Under the pieces are notes generated by a model that searched no databases, had not been told where the DNA came from, and was given only the letters and a program-made list of their open reading frames with translations. DNA of 64,000 nucleotides, taken from positions 6,720-70,719 of the forward strand of contig DDKS01000020.1 of NCBI GenBank assembly GCA_002340095.1, in the 5' to 3' direction. Both the position numbers and the translations under genes were made by a program. This DNA is from Betaproteobacteria bacterium UBA2592. Its GTDB lineage: Bacteria; Pseudomonadota; Gammaproteobacteria; Burkholderiales; Rhodocyclaceae. Of this stretch, positions 24,516-37,250 are shown in pieces (position 1 is the stretch's first letter; each line of letters opens with the position of its first letter).

Positions 24516-26311
24516 TCGGTGCGCAAGTGGCGCACGGCGGCTTCCAGTTCCCGGGCAAGTGCCTGGATGTCATGGACGGTGGCGCCGCTGCGTTCCAGGG
24601 CTTGGTGGGTCTGTTCCACCCGCATCGCCACCTCCTGGACGTTGCGTGCCATTTCATTGGCTGCATCGCTCTGGGCGCTTGTGGCATCCACGATTTCGCT
24701 CACGTGCAGGCGCGAAGTGTTCACCTGTTCATGGATGCTGGCCAGGGAGCAAGATAGGGCATCCACCACTTGCACCCCCTGGTCGACACGTTCGCTGCTC
24801 TGGCGTATATCGGCCACCACGGCCTGGATTTCGCCTTGAATGGCGGCGATGGTGGCTGCGATCTCGGCGGTGGATTGCCCGGTCCGGTCCGCCAGCTTCC
24901 TCACCTCGTCGGCCACCACGGCAAAGCCTCGGCCCTGTTCCCCGGCCCGGGCGGCTTCGATGGCGGCGTTGAGGGCGAGCAGATTGGTTTGCTCGGCGAT
25001 GTCCCTGATGACGGCGACGATGCGCCCGACTGCTTGCGAGCGGGCTTCGAGCTCGCCTACGGCCCGTGCCGAACTGCGGATGGCTTCTACCGCTCCTTGC
25101 ATCTGGCTTGCGGCGCTTCTGGCGAGTTCCTGTCCTTGTCGCGAGCATTCTCCGGCTTGAGTGGCAATCCGGGCGGTTTCCCGGGCATGTTCGCTGATTT
25201 CGTGGATGCTCACGGTCAGTTCCTGGATGGCAGCCGAGGTTTGCTGGGTGGCCTCCGTCTGGCTGCGGGATGCCTGGGTGATCCGCTCGCTTTCCTCGGC
25301 CAACAGGTCGGTACTGGCTGCGAGTCTGGCACTGGCCGAGCGGGTCTGACGAATGAGGCTGGCAAAGCTGGTCCGCATCCGGTTGAAGGCGCTGGCGGCT
25401 GCCCCGATTTCATCGGCCGTAAGCTGTCGGGCCTGTCGGGTCAGGTCCCCTCCGGACATCGCGTCGGCACTTTGCTGCAGTTCCCGGATGCTATGCAGGA
25501 TGGAAAGATACGCCCCGGTGAGCAGATAGGCCAAGGCCAATGCCATCAATCCCAGCCCTGCCAGGCTGAGGTGGAGCTTTTGCAAGGCGATGCGATGCCG
25601 TGCCTCGAGTGAGGCGCGGATCTCGGGTTCCAGGGTGCGGGCCAGTTCCAGGGCGGCATCCAAAACCTGGTCGCCTTGCGCGGCAAAAGCGCCGGGGTCC
25701 TGATCGAAGTCGCTGGTGTTGATCACCTTGGTAGACAGCATTTCCTGAAACGCCAAAAGCGCGCGGTTGAGCGCGTCGAAAGCCGGCTGGAGCCGGTTCC
25801 GGCTCGATTCGTTCGCCTCGCTCAGGACATGAGCGCGTTCCAGATCGCTGGCGATCCAGTCCATCAGGGTCACGAAACCGGCCTGGGCGACTGTCAGTTT
25901 CTCGCGCTGGGAGTGGGGCAGACGCTGGTTTTCGATGGCTTTTTTGCCCATGTCCCGCACGGGGCCCAGTTCCTCGATGAGTTCGGGCAGTTTGGCGGTG
26001 AGGATGCCGATCAGCGTATGAGTCCGGGGGGCGCCGTCCTGGGGCAGGCCAGACTGGCTCACCCGTGCCTTGAAGGCTTCCAGGACGGCGGCTCCCTCCT
26101 GGATCTGCCGGAGTCGCTCCAATTCGGGGAGCACCGTTTCCAGGCCAGAGCGTTCGGTTTCGAGCGCCTGGACATCTTGGTGGATTTCGAGGGCCAGCAG
26201 CAGGGTGATGCCGCCTAGGGGCAAAAGGGCAAGGCCGGCCAGCAACAGCAGTTTGATCCGGTAGCTGAGCTGGTCGATGAGCTGGGTGGCGGGCAGAAAG
26301 AATGCTTGCAT
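24512..26311 (-). CDS. Methyl-accepting chemotaxis protein
   Basis: This 599-residue receptor has a transmembrane helix at about 20-42, a periplasmic all-helical sensing region (about 43-250), a second helix (about 252-275) and a HAMP domain. The MCP signalling hairpin contains the invariant tip EQTNLLALNAAIEAARAGEQGRGFAVVADEVRKLADRT. There is no C-terminal pentapeptide tether for CheR/CheB. It lies 20 bp downstream of the EAL-CBS-GGDEF gene on the same strand, so the two are likely co-transcribed. The ligand is unknown. Confidence 0.94.
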   Translation of the reverse strand: MQAFFLPATQLIDQLSYRIKLLLLAGLALLPLGGITLLLALEIHQDVQALETERSGLETVLPELERLRQIQEGAAVLEAFKARVSQSGLPQDGAPRTHTLIGILTAKLPELIEELGPVRDMGKKAIENQRLPHSQREKLTVAQAGFVTLMDWIASDLERAHVLSEANESSRNRLQPAFDALNRALLAFQEMLSTKVINTSDFDQDPGAFAAQGDQVLDAALELARTLEPEIRASLEARHRIALQKLHLSLAGLGLMALALAYLLTGAYLSILHSIRELQQSADAMSGGDLTRQARQLTADEIGAAASAFNRMRTSFASLIRQTRSASARLAASTDLLAEESERITQASRSQTEATQQTSAAIQELTVSIHEISEHARETARIATQAGECSRQGQELARSAASQMQGAVEAIRSSARAVGELEARSQAVGRIVAVIRDIAEQTNLLALNAAIEAARAGEQGRGFAVVADEVRKLADRTGQSTAEIAATIAAIQGEIQAVVADIRQSSERVDQGVQVVDALSCSLASIHEQVNTSRLHVSEIVDATSAQSDAANEMARNVQEVAMRVEQTHQALERSGATVHDIQALARELEAAVRHLRTD

Positions 26312-26331
26312 GGGTAGCAGGGGCTAAAAGA

Positions 26332-28200
26332 TCAGGTCTGGCCGTCCCGGCTTGCAGGGGAAGCAGGGTAGGGGCGCCGCCGTTCGATGAACAGGCTCGA
26401 CCCCCGCTGTTTCTTGGCCTGTTTCTTGGCATCGGCGGCGGCGGTGGCGATTTCGTGGTGCGATTCGTAGTGGCAGCTGTCGGCCATCAGGGCGCCGATG
26501 GAGAGGGCGGGCAGGGGATGCAGCACCACCTCACCGTGCCGGTTTTCCCCGAGGAGCCCGCCGCGCTGCAGGTCCTCGGCGCTGAAGATGGGCAGCACCC
26601 GCTCGTCGAACAGCTTCAGGGCCCGGGCGCAGCGGGCTTCCCAGTCGTTGCTCTGGAACAGGATCAGGAAGTCGTCCCCGCCGATGTGGCCGACGAAGTC
26701 GAGCCGGGCGTCGGCCACCTCCACGAGGATCTGGCCGAGCAGCTGGATCACGTCGTCGCCACGGCGGTAGCCGTAGATGTCGTTGAAGGGCTTGAAGTTG
26801 TCCAGGTCCGCGTAGCAGGCGGCAAACCGCACCCCGGCCTTCAAGAGCCGGTCGATGTGTTCGTTGATGGGCACGTTACCGGGCAACTGGGTGAGGGGAT
26901 TGGCGTAGCGGGCGGCGGAAATCTGCATCTCGGTGATCAGGACCATCAGGTCGTGGCCGCTGCCCACCCCGGTGTAGCGTCCCTGGCTGGTGACGATGAA
27001 GCCGTCGAACAGGTAGTGGCGCGCGGCCCGGGAGAGGATGAGCCCCAGCTCCTGGACCGTGGCGTTCTCGTCCACCACCAGGGGGGCCGGGTCCATGAAC
27101 AGGGTGCAGGGCTTCTTGCCATACAGTTCCCGGCGGAAGGGGCGGGCGAAGCGGTCGATCAGGGTGTGGCGGTTGATGAGGCCGACGGGAGTTTCGCCTT
27201 CCACCACGGGCAGCACTTCCAGCTGCGGGTCGTTCTCGAAGCGCAGGAACACCTGGTCGTTGTCGGCCTGGCAGGAGATGGGTTCGATGTAGTGCAGCAG
27301 GGTGCGGGCCGTGGTGATGCTGTTGCCCGCCATGGCCTGGGGAAACACTGCCACCCGGCGGCTGCAGAGCACATCCAGCACTTCCTGGTCCGGGCAGGTC
27401 GAGGGGGTCGCCCTGGGCCGGGCGATGAAATAGCCCTGGCCATGGGCTATGCCCAGATCGCGCACGGTTTGCAGATCGGCGGCACTCTCGATGCCCTCGG
27501 CAATGATGTGGGCCGAGCAGGTTTCGGCCAGGTCCTGCATGGCCTTGACGAACTGGAACTTGAGGTCGTCCTGGCCGATGCCGGTGATGAAGTGCCGGTC
27601 GATCTTGACGTATTCGGGGCGGATCTCGGACCACATGCGCAGGTTGGAAAACCCCTCGCCCAGGTCGTCGATGGCGATCTGGTAGCCCAGGCTGCGGAAA
27701 TGGGCGAGGGTGGCCTGGATTTCGGGGAAATCGGTGATCTGCTGGTTTTCGGTCAGCTCGATCACGATGCGGGAGGGCGGCAGGCCCAGCTGGCGCAGGA
27801 AGGCCAGGGTTTCGCCGTTCTTGAAGCGGGGGTCGAGCAGGCAGGCAGGGCTGGCGTTGATGAACAGCTTGCCCGGCAGGCGCAGGCGGGCGAAGGCTTC
27901 GAGGATGGTTTCCCGGCAGGCATGTTCCAGCTCCAGGCTCAGATGGTTGCGCCGGGCGGCGCTGAACAGGGCATCGGGGGAGTGCAGGGGATGCTTTTCC
28001 GGGCCCTGGATCAGGCCCTCGAAGCCCATGTGGCTATGAGCGCGGCAGTCGAGGATGGGCTGGAAGACCGCGGTGAGCTGTTTGTCCCGGATCAGGGCCT
28101 TCAGGGCCAGGGCCTCTTCCGGCTCGCCGGTGGGGGCGGGGAAGGCGGCCCCCTGCTGGGCATGACGTTCGGGAATCAGGTGCGGAAAGGGATTGAACAT
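26332..28200 (-). CDS. EAL-CBS-GGDEF c-di-GMP protein
   Basis: The 622-residue soluble protein has an EAL domain first (about 38-280), then a CBS pair (about 300-425), then GGDEF (about 430-600). The EAL motif reads EGL (61-63), but the other phosphodiesterase residues look present: NAS, IELTENQ, AIDDLGEG, VKIDRHF and AEGIES. The cyclase signature reads GGDDF, so synthesis is uncertain and this half may only bind GTP. The CBS pair suggests control by an adenosine ligand. A GGAGAG ribosome site precedes the ATG. It is divergent from the PAS-GGDEF gene and upstream of the chemoreceptor. Confidence 0.9.
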   Translation of the reverse strand: MFNPFPHLIPERHAQQGAAFPAPTGEPEEALALKALIRDKQLTAVFQPILDCRAHSHMGFEGLIQGPEKHPLHSPDALFSAARRNHLSLELEHACRETILEAFARLRLPGKLFINASPACLLDPRFKNGETLAFLRQLGLPPSRIVIELTENQQITDFPEIQATLAHFRSLGYQIAIDDLGEGFSNLRMWSEIRPEYVKIDRHFITGIGQDDLKFQFVKAMQDLAETCSAHIIAEGIESAADLQTVRDLGIAHGQGYFIARPRATPSTCPDQEVLDVLCSRRVAVFPQAMAGNSITTARTLLHYIEPISCQADNDQVFLRFENDPQLEVLPVVEGETPVGLINRHTLIDRFARPFRRELYGKKPCTLFMDPAPLVVDENATVQELGLILSRAARHYLFDGFIVTSQGRYTGVGSGHDLMVLITEMQISAARYANPLTQLPGNVPINEHIDRLLKAGVRFAACYADLDNFKPFNDIYGYRRGDDVIQLLGQILVEVADARLDFVGHIGGDDFLILFQSNDWEARCARALKLFDERVLPIFSAEDLQRGGLLGENRHGEVVLHPLPALSIGALMADSCHYESHHEIATAAADAKKQAKKQRGSSLFIERRRPYPASPASRDGQT

Positions 28201-28315
28201 GGCGGCAACTCTCCAGGGTGTCGGGAAGGGGCAATGCTAGGAGGGCTTGATTACAAGGGCGTGAAGGCCCCGGGGCTTGCAGGTAAGATGGACGGATGAG
28301 ACGTGGGGAGCTTGC

Positions 28316-30232
28316 ATGAACGCGGGGCTGACCGAACAGATGCGCAGGGCCGGAAAGCTGCTCGGGCTGGGGGCCCTGGCCGCACTCCTGCTCCTGAACG
28401 GGGTGCTGGCCTTCCTGGCCTGGCGGGACCGGGAAGAGCGCTTTAGCGAGGCGGAAATCCTCGCACGGCACGCTTCCAGGATGGTGCTGCAGCGCGCCGA
28501 AACCAAGATGCGGCAGGTGGATTACCTGCTCACCGGGATTTCCGAAGTGTTGGCGGCCCGGGGTGGGATATCGGGTCATGCTGATCTGTACGTGCATCGT
28601 CTGCTGGTGCGCCGCAATGCCCTGGCCGAAGGGGTACGCTGGTTGTTCCTGGTGCGCCCGGACGGTGTCCTGGCAGAGCACTCCCAGGAATTCCCTGCCG
28701 TGCCCCTGGACCTGAGCGACCGGGAATATTTCGTTCAGCAGGTGGGGCACTGGGATCTGGGACTCTACATTGGCGAACCCCTGACCAGCCGCCGCAACGG
28801 GGAAGCCTTCATTCCGGTCAGCCGGCGGGTCACCAACGACGGCGGTCTGTTTGTCGGTGTGATTGCAGCGGGCATCAATCCCGATGGGCTGCGGGCCCTC
28901 CTGGAAGCTCAGGGGCTGCCCGAGGGCTTTGAGTCCGGCATCTTTCTGGACCATGGGGTGGCCCTGGCCTGCCATGGCATGACCTGTGAAGACGCCTCCC
29001 TGGCCGCCCAGCCCCTGTTCGCCCGCTACCTGCCGCAGCAGCGACAGGGGGCGGTGCGGGCGGCGCCGCTACTCGGCAACGATGCCGTGATGGGCCATTT
29101 CGAGGCTTCGGAGCGCTATCCCCTGGTGGTGGCGATCCAGGTGCCCGAGGCCCTGATCCACGCGGCCTGGGTGGACGGGATCCGGGGCCGGCTGCCGGCG
29201 GTCCTCGGGCTCAACCTGGCCCTGGCGGCGCTGGTGCTGCTGGCCTACCGCCAGTTCGGCCGCCGCCGGGAGGCCGTCTATGCCCTGGAGGCGGCCAACC
29301 GGGAGCTGGAGCAGCGGGTCGAGGAGCGTACCGCCCAGTTGCAGCAGAGCGAGGCCCGCGCCCGTGCCTTCATGAACACCGCCATGGATGGTGTGGTGGT
29401 GATCGACGGCGAGAGCCGCATCCTCGAATTCAACCGGGCTGCCGAGCAGATGTTCGGATACCGGGCGGCGGAGGTGGTCGGGCAGGATCTCGGGCTGCTG
29501 ATGCCCGAGGGCATGGAGGCGGCGCATGGGCAGTACGTCGCCGACGCCATGGGCAAGGAGACCACCCGGCGCATGGGCCGGGGGCGGGAGGTGCAGGGGC
29601 GGCGCCGGGATGGCAGCCGCTTTCCCATCGAAGTCACCGTGGGCAGCACCGAGCAGGAGCAGGGAGCCCTGCATGTGGGCATCATCCGCGACATTACCGA
29701 GCGCAAGGAAGCGGAATGGCAGCTGCAGCGCCTGGCCACCCTCGACGGCCTGACCGGGGTGTTCAACCGTCGCGCCCTGATGGAGCAGGGGGAACAGCTC
29801 TTCGACCTGGCCCGCCGCTACCAGTGGGATCTGTCGGTGGTGATGCTGGATGCGGATCACTTCAAGTCCATCAACGACAACCACGGGCATCACGTGGGAG
29901 ACGAGGTGCTCAAGCTCCTGGCCGGCCGCACGGGGGCCATCCTGCGCAGTACCGACATCCTCGGGCGCCTGGGCGGCGAGGAGTTCGGCATCATCCTGCC
30001 CGAGACCGGCCCCGAGGGCGCCCTGGAACTGGGGCAGCGGCTGCTGCAGCAGGTGCGTGCCAGCCGTCTGCCCCTGCAGGACGGGCGCGAGCTGGGCTTC
30101 ACCGTGAGCATGGGCGTGGCCAGCCTGACGGCTGCCGATGCGGATCTCGATGCCCTGTTCCGCCGTGCGGATGCGGCCCTGTACGCGGCCAAGCGCGGCG
30201 GGCGCGACCGTCTGGAAGTGGCGGCGGACTGA
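28316..30232 (+). CDS. Membrane sensor diguanylate cyclase (Cache-PAS-GGDEF)
   Basis: From ATG 28316 (GGGGAG 5 nt upstream) this gives 638 residues; an ATG 13 codons earlier lacks a ribosome site. It has a transmembrane helix at about 15-37, an extracytoplasmic dCache-like domain with DLSDREYFVQQ and GEPLTSRRNGEAFIPVSR, and a second helix near 285-305. A short coiled coil, a PAS domain (about 335-455, MDGVVVIDGESRILEFNRAAEQMFGY) and a GGDEF domain follow. GGEEF at 553-557 is canonical and RSTD at 544-547 is the inhibitory site, so cyclase activity is likely. The signal is unknown. Confidence 0.93.
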   Translation: MNAGLTEQMRRAGKLLGLGALAALLLLNGVLAFLAWRDREERFSEAEILARHASRMVLQRAETKMRQVDYLLTGISEVLAARGGISGHADLYVHRLLVRRNALAEGVRWLFLVRPDGVLAEHSQEFPAVPLDLSDREYFVQQVGHWDLGLYIGEPLTSRRNGEAFIPVSRRVTNDGGLFVGVIAAGINPDGLRALLEAQGLPEGFESGIFLDHGVALACHGMTCEDASLAAQPLFARYLPQQRQGAVRAAPLLGNDAVMGHFEASERYPLVVAIQVPEALIHAAWVDGIRGRLPAVLGLNLALAALVLLAYRQFGRRREAVYALEAANRELEQRVEERTAQLQQSEARARAFMNTAMDGVVVIDGESRILEFNRAAEQMFGYRAAEVVGQDLGLLMPEGMEAAHGQYVADAMGKETTRRMGRGREVQGRRRDGSRFPIEVTVGSTEQEQGALHVGIIRDITERKEAEWQLQRLATLDGLTGVFNRRALMEQGEQLFDLARRYQWDLSVVMLDADHFKSINDNHGHHVGDEVLKLLAGRTGAILRSTDILGRLGGEEFGIILPETGPEGALELGQRLLQQVRASRLPLQDGRELGFTVSMGVASLTAADADLDALFRRADAALYAAKRGGRDRLEVAAD

Positions 30233-30290
30233 GCGCTGCCTTGGATGCCGGCTCCGGGCCGACGATGCCGGGCGAGGGCGGGCTGGAATG

Positions 30291-30316
30291 AAAAACCGCC
30301 CGGCAGGCGGGCGGTT
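30291..30316 (-). terminator. Intrinsic terminator after the parvulin gene
   Basis: AACCGCCCG and CGGGCGGTT form a 9-bp stem around a 5-nt loop. On the minus strand it ends in five Us, 21 bp after the parvulin stop. On the + strand it could also help end the PAS-GGDEF transcript, though only three Us follow there. Confidence 0.8.
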
Positions 30317-30337
30317 TCGGGAGGGCGCCGGGGCGGG

Positions 30338-31123
30338 TCAGTTGACCTTGGCCTTGCTGCGCAGTTCCTCGATCAGCTGTTCCACCTTCTGCTGGTTGGC
30401 CCGCTGGGTCAGCTGGGGTTTGAGCTGTTCGAAGGGGGGCGGGGTCAGGGCGCGGGTGTCTTCGAGCAGGATCACGTGGTAGCCGAAGTCGCTCTTGACC
30501 GGTTCCTTGGTGTAGCGGCCCTTGTCCAGCTTCACCATGGCGTCGGCAAAGGGTTTGACGAAGGCGCCGGGAACGCTCCAGCCCAGGTCGCCGCCCTTGT
30601 CCTTGGAGCCGGGGTCCCGGGACTGCTTGGCCAGGTCGGCGAACTTGTCCCCCTTGTCCAGCTTGGCAATGATGGCCTTGGCGTCTTCCTCCTTCTCCAC
30701 CAGGATGTGGCGCGCCTTGTATTCGGTGCCGCCCAGCTGGGCCTTGAAGGCGTCGTAATCTTTCTTCAGCTGCGCGTCGCTGACCGGGTTGGCCTTCAGG
30801 TAGTCGGCGATGAAGGCGCGGATCAGGATGGCCTGCCGGGCGATTTCCATCTGGCCCATGATGTCGGACTTCTTGTCCAGGCCCTTTTTGCGGGCTTCGT
30901 TCACCAGCAGTTCCCGGCGTATCAGCTCTTCCTTGACGGCGTTGCGGAATTCCGGATTGTCCTGGGCGCCCTGGGCCTTCTGTTCGTTGATGAAAGCGTC
31001 GGCCACGTACTGGGGCACGGCCTGTCCGTTCACGGTGACGAAGGCCTTGGACTGGGCCAGGGCGGGGGCGGAGATCAGGGCGCCGGCCACCAGGGCCAGG
31101 GAGAGTCGGGTCAGTTTCAGCAT
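30338..31123 (-). CDS. Periplasmic parvulin-type peptidyl-prolyl isomerase
   Basis: A signal peptide (about 1-23) is followed by a SurA/PrsA-like helical chaperone part and one rotamase domain (about 130-225) with YKARHILVEKEEDAKAIIAKL and GGDLGWSVPGAFVKPFADAM. Length is 261 residues. It helps fold outer-membrane and periplasmic proteins. It is the last gene of yciI-bolA-parvulin, 26 bp after bolA, an order I recall from other betaproteobacteria. A terminator follows. Confidence 0.92.
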   Translation of the reverse strand: MLKLTRLSLALVAGALISAPALAQSKAFVTVNGQAVPQYVADAFINEQKAQGAQDNPEFRNAVKEELIRRELLVNEARKKGLDKKSDIMGQMEIARQAILIRAFIADYLKANPVSDAQLKKDYDAFKAQLGGTEYKARHILVEKEEDAKAIIAKLDKGDKFADLAKQSRDPGSKDKGGDLGWSVPGAFVKPFADAMVKLDKGRYTKEPVKSDFGYHVILLEDTRALTPPPFEQLKPQLTQRANQQKVEQLIEELRSKAKVN

Positions 31124-31149
31124 GTCTTGCGTGTCCTTGTTGGGAAAGT

Positions 31150-31419
31150 TCAGGCTTCTTCGGGTGTCAGGGCGCGGATCGCCAGGGCATGCACCGGACC
31201 CTGCATCAGATTGCCGACGGCATCATATACCAGCCGGTGGCGGGCCAGGGTGTTCCGGCCCCGGAAAATTTCGGCCACGATGGTGAGCCGGTAATGGCCG
31301 CCGCCGTCCCGGGCGCCGGCGTGGCCGGCATGGAGGTGGGATTCATCCGTCAGTTCCAGGTGCAGGGGGGCGAGGCTGTCCAGCCGTTGCCGGATCTGCG
31401 TGAGAGTGTCGCCGCTCAT
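31150..31419 (-). CDS. BolA family protein
   Basis: The 89-residue protein shows the BolA fold: LHLELTDESHLHAGHAG, a conserved histidine in GGGHYRLTIVAEIFRG, and the C-terminal RHRLVYDAVGNLMQGPVHALAI. BolA proteins bind monothiol glutaredoxins with an Fe-S cluster and affect morphology and stress responses. The reading frame is open far upstream, but ATG 31417-31419 overlaps the stop of yciI by 4 bp and gives the usual length. A glutaredoxin is encoded at 38.4 kb, but it is not the monothiol CGFS type. Confidence 0.92.
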   Translation of the reverse strand: MSGDTLTQIRQRLDSLAPLHLELTDESHLHAGHAGARDGGGHYRLTIVAEIFRGRNTLARHRLVYDAVGNLMQGPVHALAIRALTPEEA

Positions 31420-31721
31420 GCGGGCAGCACTTTCCTGAAGGGCTTGACGGTGATCTGGCCATAGACCCCGGCGGCCACGTAGGGGTCGGCATCGGCCCAG
31501 GCGCGGGCGGCTTCGAGGGAGGGGAATTCGGCCACGATCAGGCTGCCGGAGAAGCCGGCGGGGCCGGGGTCGGGACTGTCGATGGCGGGGCAGGGGCCGG
31601 CCAGCAGCAGGCGGCCTTCGGCCTGCAGGGCCTGGAGCCGGGCCAGGTGGGCGGGACGGGCCGCTAGGCGGGCTTGCTGGCTGCCGGGCACGTCCTCGCC
31701 GAGGATCAGGTAGGGCATCAC
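31416..31721 (-). CDS. YciI family protein
   Basis: The 101-residue single-domain YciI-like protein (dimeric alpha-beta barrel) has the pattern RPAHLARLQALQAEGRLLLAGP and a C-terminal DPYVAAGVYGQITVKPFRKVL. Activity of the family is poorly known; the histidine-aspartate pair suggests a small hydrolase-like site. GTG 31719-31721 is used because GGAGGA lies 8 nt upstream; the next codon, ATG 31716-31718, is an alternative. It heads the operon with bolA and the parvulin. Confidence 0.87.
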   Translation of the reverse strand: MMPYLILGEDVPGSQQARLAARPAHLARLQALQAEGRLLLAGPCPAIDSPDPGPAGFSGSLIVAEFPSLEAARAWADADPYVAAGVYGQITVKPFRKVLPA

Positions 31722-31856
31722 GGGGCAATTCCTCCGGGCAAAGGGAGGGGGCGATTATGTGCATTCGTTTCCCGATTGTCCAATCGGCCGGCTGCTATAC
31801 TGCCGGCCAGGAGACGATATGTCCCGGTGCCCCCGGGATTGCCGGCCGGAGAGTCC

Positions 31857-32909
31857 ATGGAACGCGTGCTCATCATCGACGACAGTGACATCAATCTGAC
31901 CCTGCTCAAGCACCTGGTGCTCAAGCTGGGGGGATGCGAGCCCCTGCTCTTCGATGATCCCCTCAAGGCGCTGGACTGGTGCCGGGAGGAGGTGCCGGAC
32001 CTGGTGATCGTGGATTACATGATGCCCGGCATGGATGGCCTGCAGTTCATCCAGTCCTTCCGTGCCTTGCACGGCCTGGCCGAGATCCCGGTGCTGATGA
32101 TCACCGCCAACGATCAGAAGGACATCCGCTACCAGGCGCTCCAGGGTGGGGCCAACGATTTCCTCACCAAACCCGTGGATCGCAACGAGTTCGACGCCCG
32201 GGCGCGCAACATGCTGGCCCTGCGCCAGGGGCAGAAGTTCCTGGCGGACCGGGCCTTGCATCTCCAGGCCCTGGTGGACGAGCAGATGGAGCGCATCCGC
32301 CTGCAGGAGCGGGAGCTGATCTACCGCCTGTCCCGCGCCGCCGAGTTCCGGGACCCGGAAACCGGCGCTCACATCCAGCGCATGGCTCACTATTCCCGCC
32401 TCATCGCCGCCCGGCTGGGGCTGGATGCGGCGACCCAGAACCTGCTGCTCCAGGCCGCGCCCATGCACGATGTGGGCAAGATCGGCATTCCTGACTACAT
32501 CCTGCTCAAGCCCGGGCGTCTGACTCCCGAGGAGTTCGAGGTGATGAAGGGCCACGCCCGCCTCGGGTACGAGCTGCTCACCGGCAGCGCCTCGCCGGTG
32601 CTGCAGCTGGGGGCGGAGATTGCCCGTTCCCACCACGAGAAGTTCGACGGCAGTGGCTATCCCCTGCATCTGGCCGGCGAGGCCATTCCCCTGATGGGCC
32701 GCATCGTCGCCGTGGCCGACGTGTTCGATGCCCTCACTTCCGAACGGCCTTACAAGCGGGCCTGGTCCCTGGAGGATGCGCGCAAGTTCCTCCTCGATGG
32801 CCGGGGCAGCCATTTCGATCCGGCCTGTGTCGAAGCCTTCCTCGGCGGTTGGGACGAGGTGCTGGAGATCCGTGCGCGCTTCCAGGATGAAGAGGTTCCG
32901 CTGATCTGA
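31857..32909 (+). CDS. Response regulator with HD-GYP c-di-GMP phosphodiesterase domain
   Basis: The 350-residue protein has a receiver domain (1-125) with phosphoacceptor Asp53 and Lys in TKPVD, a linker helix, and an HD-GYP domain (about 150-340). HDVGKIGIPD and HHEKFDGSGYP are intact, so it should cut c-di-GMP to GMP. The frame is open from 31674, but ATG 31857 gives the family N-terminus MERVLIIDDSD after a GGAGAG site. It is followed 14 bp later by the hybrid histidine kinase, its likely phosphodonor. The layout is RpfG-like in domain order. Confidence 0.94.
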   Translation: MERVLIIDDSDINLTLLKHLVLKLGGCEPLLFDDPLKALDWCREEVPDLVIVDYMMPGMDGLQFIQSFRALHGLAEIPVLMITANDQKDIRYQALQGGANDFLTKPVDRNEFDARARNMLALRQGQKFLADRALHLQALVDEQMERIRLQERELIYRLSRAAEFRDPETGAHIQRMAHYSRLIAARLGLDAATQNLLLQAAPMHDVGKIGIPDYILLKPGRLTPEEFEVMKGHARLGYELLTGSASPVLQLGAEIARSHHEKFDGSGYPLHLAGEAIPLMGRIVAVADVFDALTSERPYKRAWSLEDARKFLLDGRGSHFDPACVEAFLGGWDEVLEIRARFQDEEVPLI

Positions 32910-32923
32910 TCCCGGAGTCGCCC

Positions 32924-35962
<3,039 letters not shown>

Positions 35963-37186
35963 TCAGCGCGGTTCTACGGGCGGCGCCAGGCGCCGCAACT
36001 GCAGGGCTAGCCCCAGCACGCCCAGCACACAACCCCCCAGCACCAGGGCTACCCCCGGCCATTTGCCCCAGCTCCAGGCCAGCCCGGCCAGGGTGCCGGG
36101 AATGCTGGCCCCCAGATAGTAGCCGGTCAGGTACAGGGCCGCCGCCAGGGCGCGCCGCTCCCGGGCCCGTTGGCCCACCCAGCCGCTGGCCGTGGTGTGG
36201 GCGCCGAAGAAGCCGAAGGTGAACAGGGCGACGCCCAGGATCACCAGGAGCAACTGGCTGGCCAGGGTGGTGGCCAGGCCCGCGCCCATCACCACCACCA
36301 TCATCCACAACACGTTCCGGCGCCCGACCCGGTCCACCAGCCGCCCCGACCAGGCCGAGGCCCAGGTGCCCATCACATAGAGCAGGAAGATCGCCCCCAC
36401 TGCCGTCTGACCCAGGTTGAAGGGCGGCTCATGGAGACGGAAGCCCAGGTAGTTGTAGAGCCCGACGAAGGCCCCCATGAGCAGGAAGGAGGTGAGGAAC
36501 AGCCGGGGCAGGCCCGGGTCGCGCAGGATCTGCACAAAGTCGGCGAACAGGGCGGCGGGTTTGAGGGAACGGCTGTGGAAGTGGCGCGAGGCGGGCACGC
36601 TCTGCCAGAACAGCAGGGCCGCCAGGGCGCCCATCACCCCCAGCACCAGGAAGGCGGTCTGCCAGTTGCTCCATTCGGTCAGCAAGGCGGCGATGAAACG
36701 GCCGCTCATGCCCCCCAGGGCATTGCCGGCGATGTAGAGGCCCATGGCCCGGCCCTGGGCCCGGGGGGCGATTTCCTCCCCCAGCCAGGCCATGGCGGCG
36801 GCGGGCAGGCCGGCGATGGAAATCCCGAGCAGGGCGCGCAGCACCAGCAACTGCTCGAAGCTGTCCACCAGGGGCACCAGCAGGGAAAGCAGGGCGGAAC
36901 AGACCAGGGAAATCTGCATCAAGCGGGCCCGGCCGTAGCGGTCCGACAACAGGCTCATGGGGATCAGCATCAGGGCCAGGGCCGCCGTGCCCGCCGACAC
37001 GGAAAGGCTGGCGCTGGCCGGGCTCACGGCAAATTCCCGGGTGAGCAGGGGCAGGAGCGGCTGGGGGCCGTAGAGCAGGGCGAAGGTGGCAAAGCCCCCG
37101 ACGAACATGGCCAGGTTGGCGCGCCGGTAGGCGGGCGTGCCGGCTTCCAGATAGTCGGAACCGGAGAGAGCGGGGGAGGGCGACAT
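35963..37186 (-). CDS. MFS transporter (YnfM-like)
   Basis: The 407-residue, 12-helix major facilitator has the motif LLSDRYGRARLM after helix 2 and a related GRLVDRVGRRNVLW in the second half. The sequence resembles the YnfM drug/arabinose-type efflux subgroup. The substrate is not readable. It is divergent from a LysR gene across 104 bp, the common arrangement in which the regulator controls the exporter. Its stop abuts the stop of the hybrid kinase with no gap. Confidence 0.88.
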   Translation of the reverse strand: MSPSPALSGSDYLEAGTPAYRRANLAMFVGGFATFALLYGPQPLLPLLTREFAVSPASASLSVSAGTAALALMLIPMSLLSDRYGRARLMQISLVCSALLSLLVPLVDSFEQLLVLRALLGISIAGLPAAAMAWLGEEIAPRAQGRAMGLYIAGNALGGMSGRFIAALLTEWSNWQTAFLVLGVMGALAALLFWQSVPASRHFHSRSLKPAALFADFVQILRDPGLPRLFLTSFLLMGAFVGLYNYLGFRLHEPPFNLGQTAVGAIFLLYVMGTWASAWSGRLVDRVGRRNVLWMMVVVMGAGLATTLASQLLLVILGVALFTFGFFGAHTTASGWVGQRARERRALAAALYLTGYYLGASIPGTLAGLAWSWGKWPGVALVLGGCVLGVLGLALQLRRLAPPVEPR

Positions 37187-37250
37187 GGGCAGGTGGAACG
37201 CGCAGAGAAGGGAATGGTGGGAATGCTAGTTGCCTTCTAACTGCAGGTCC

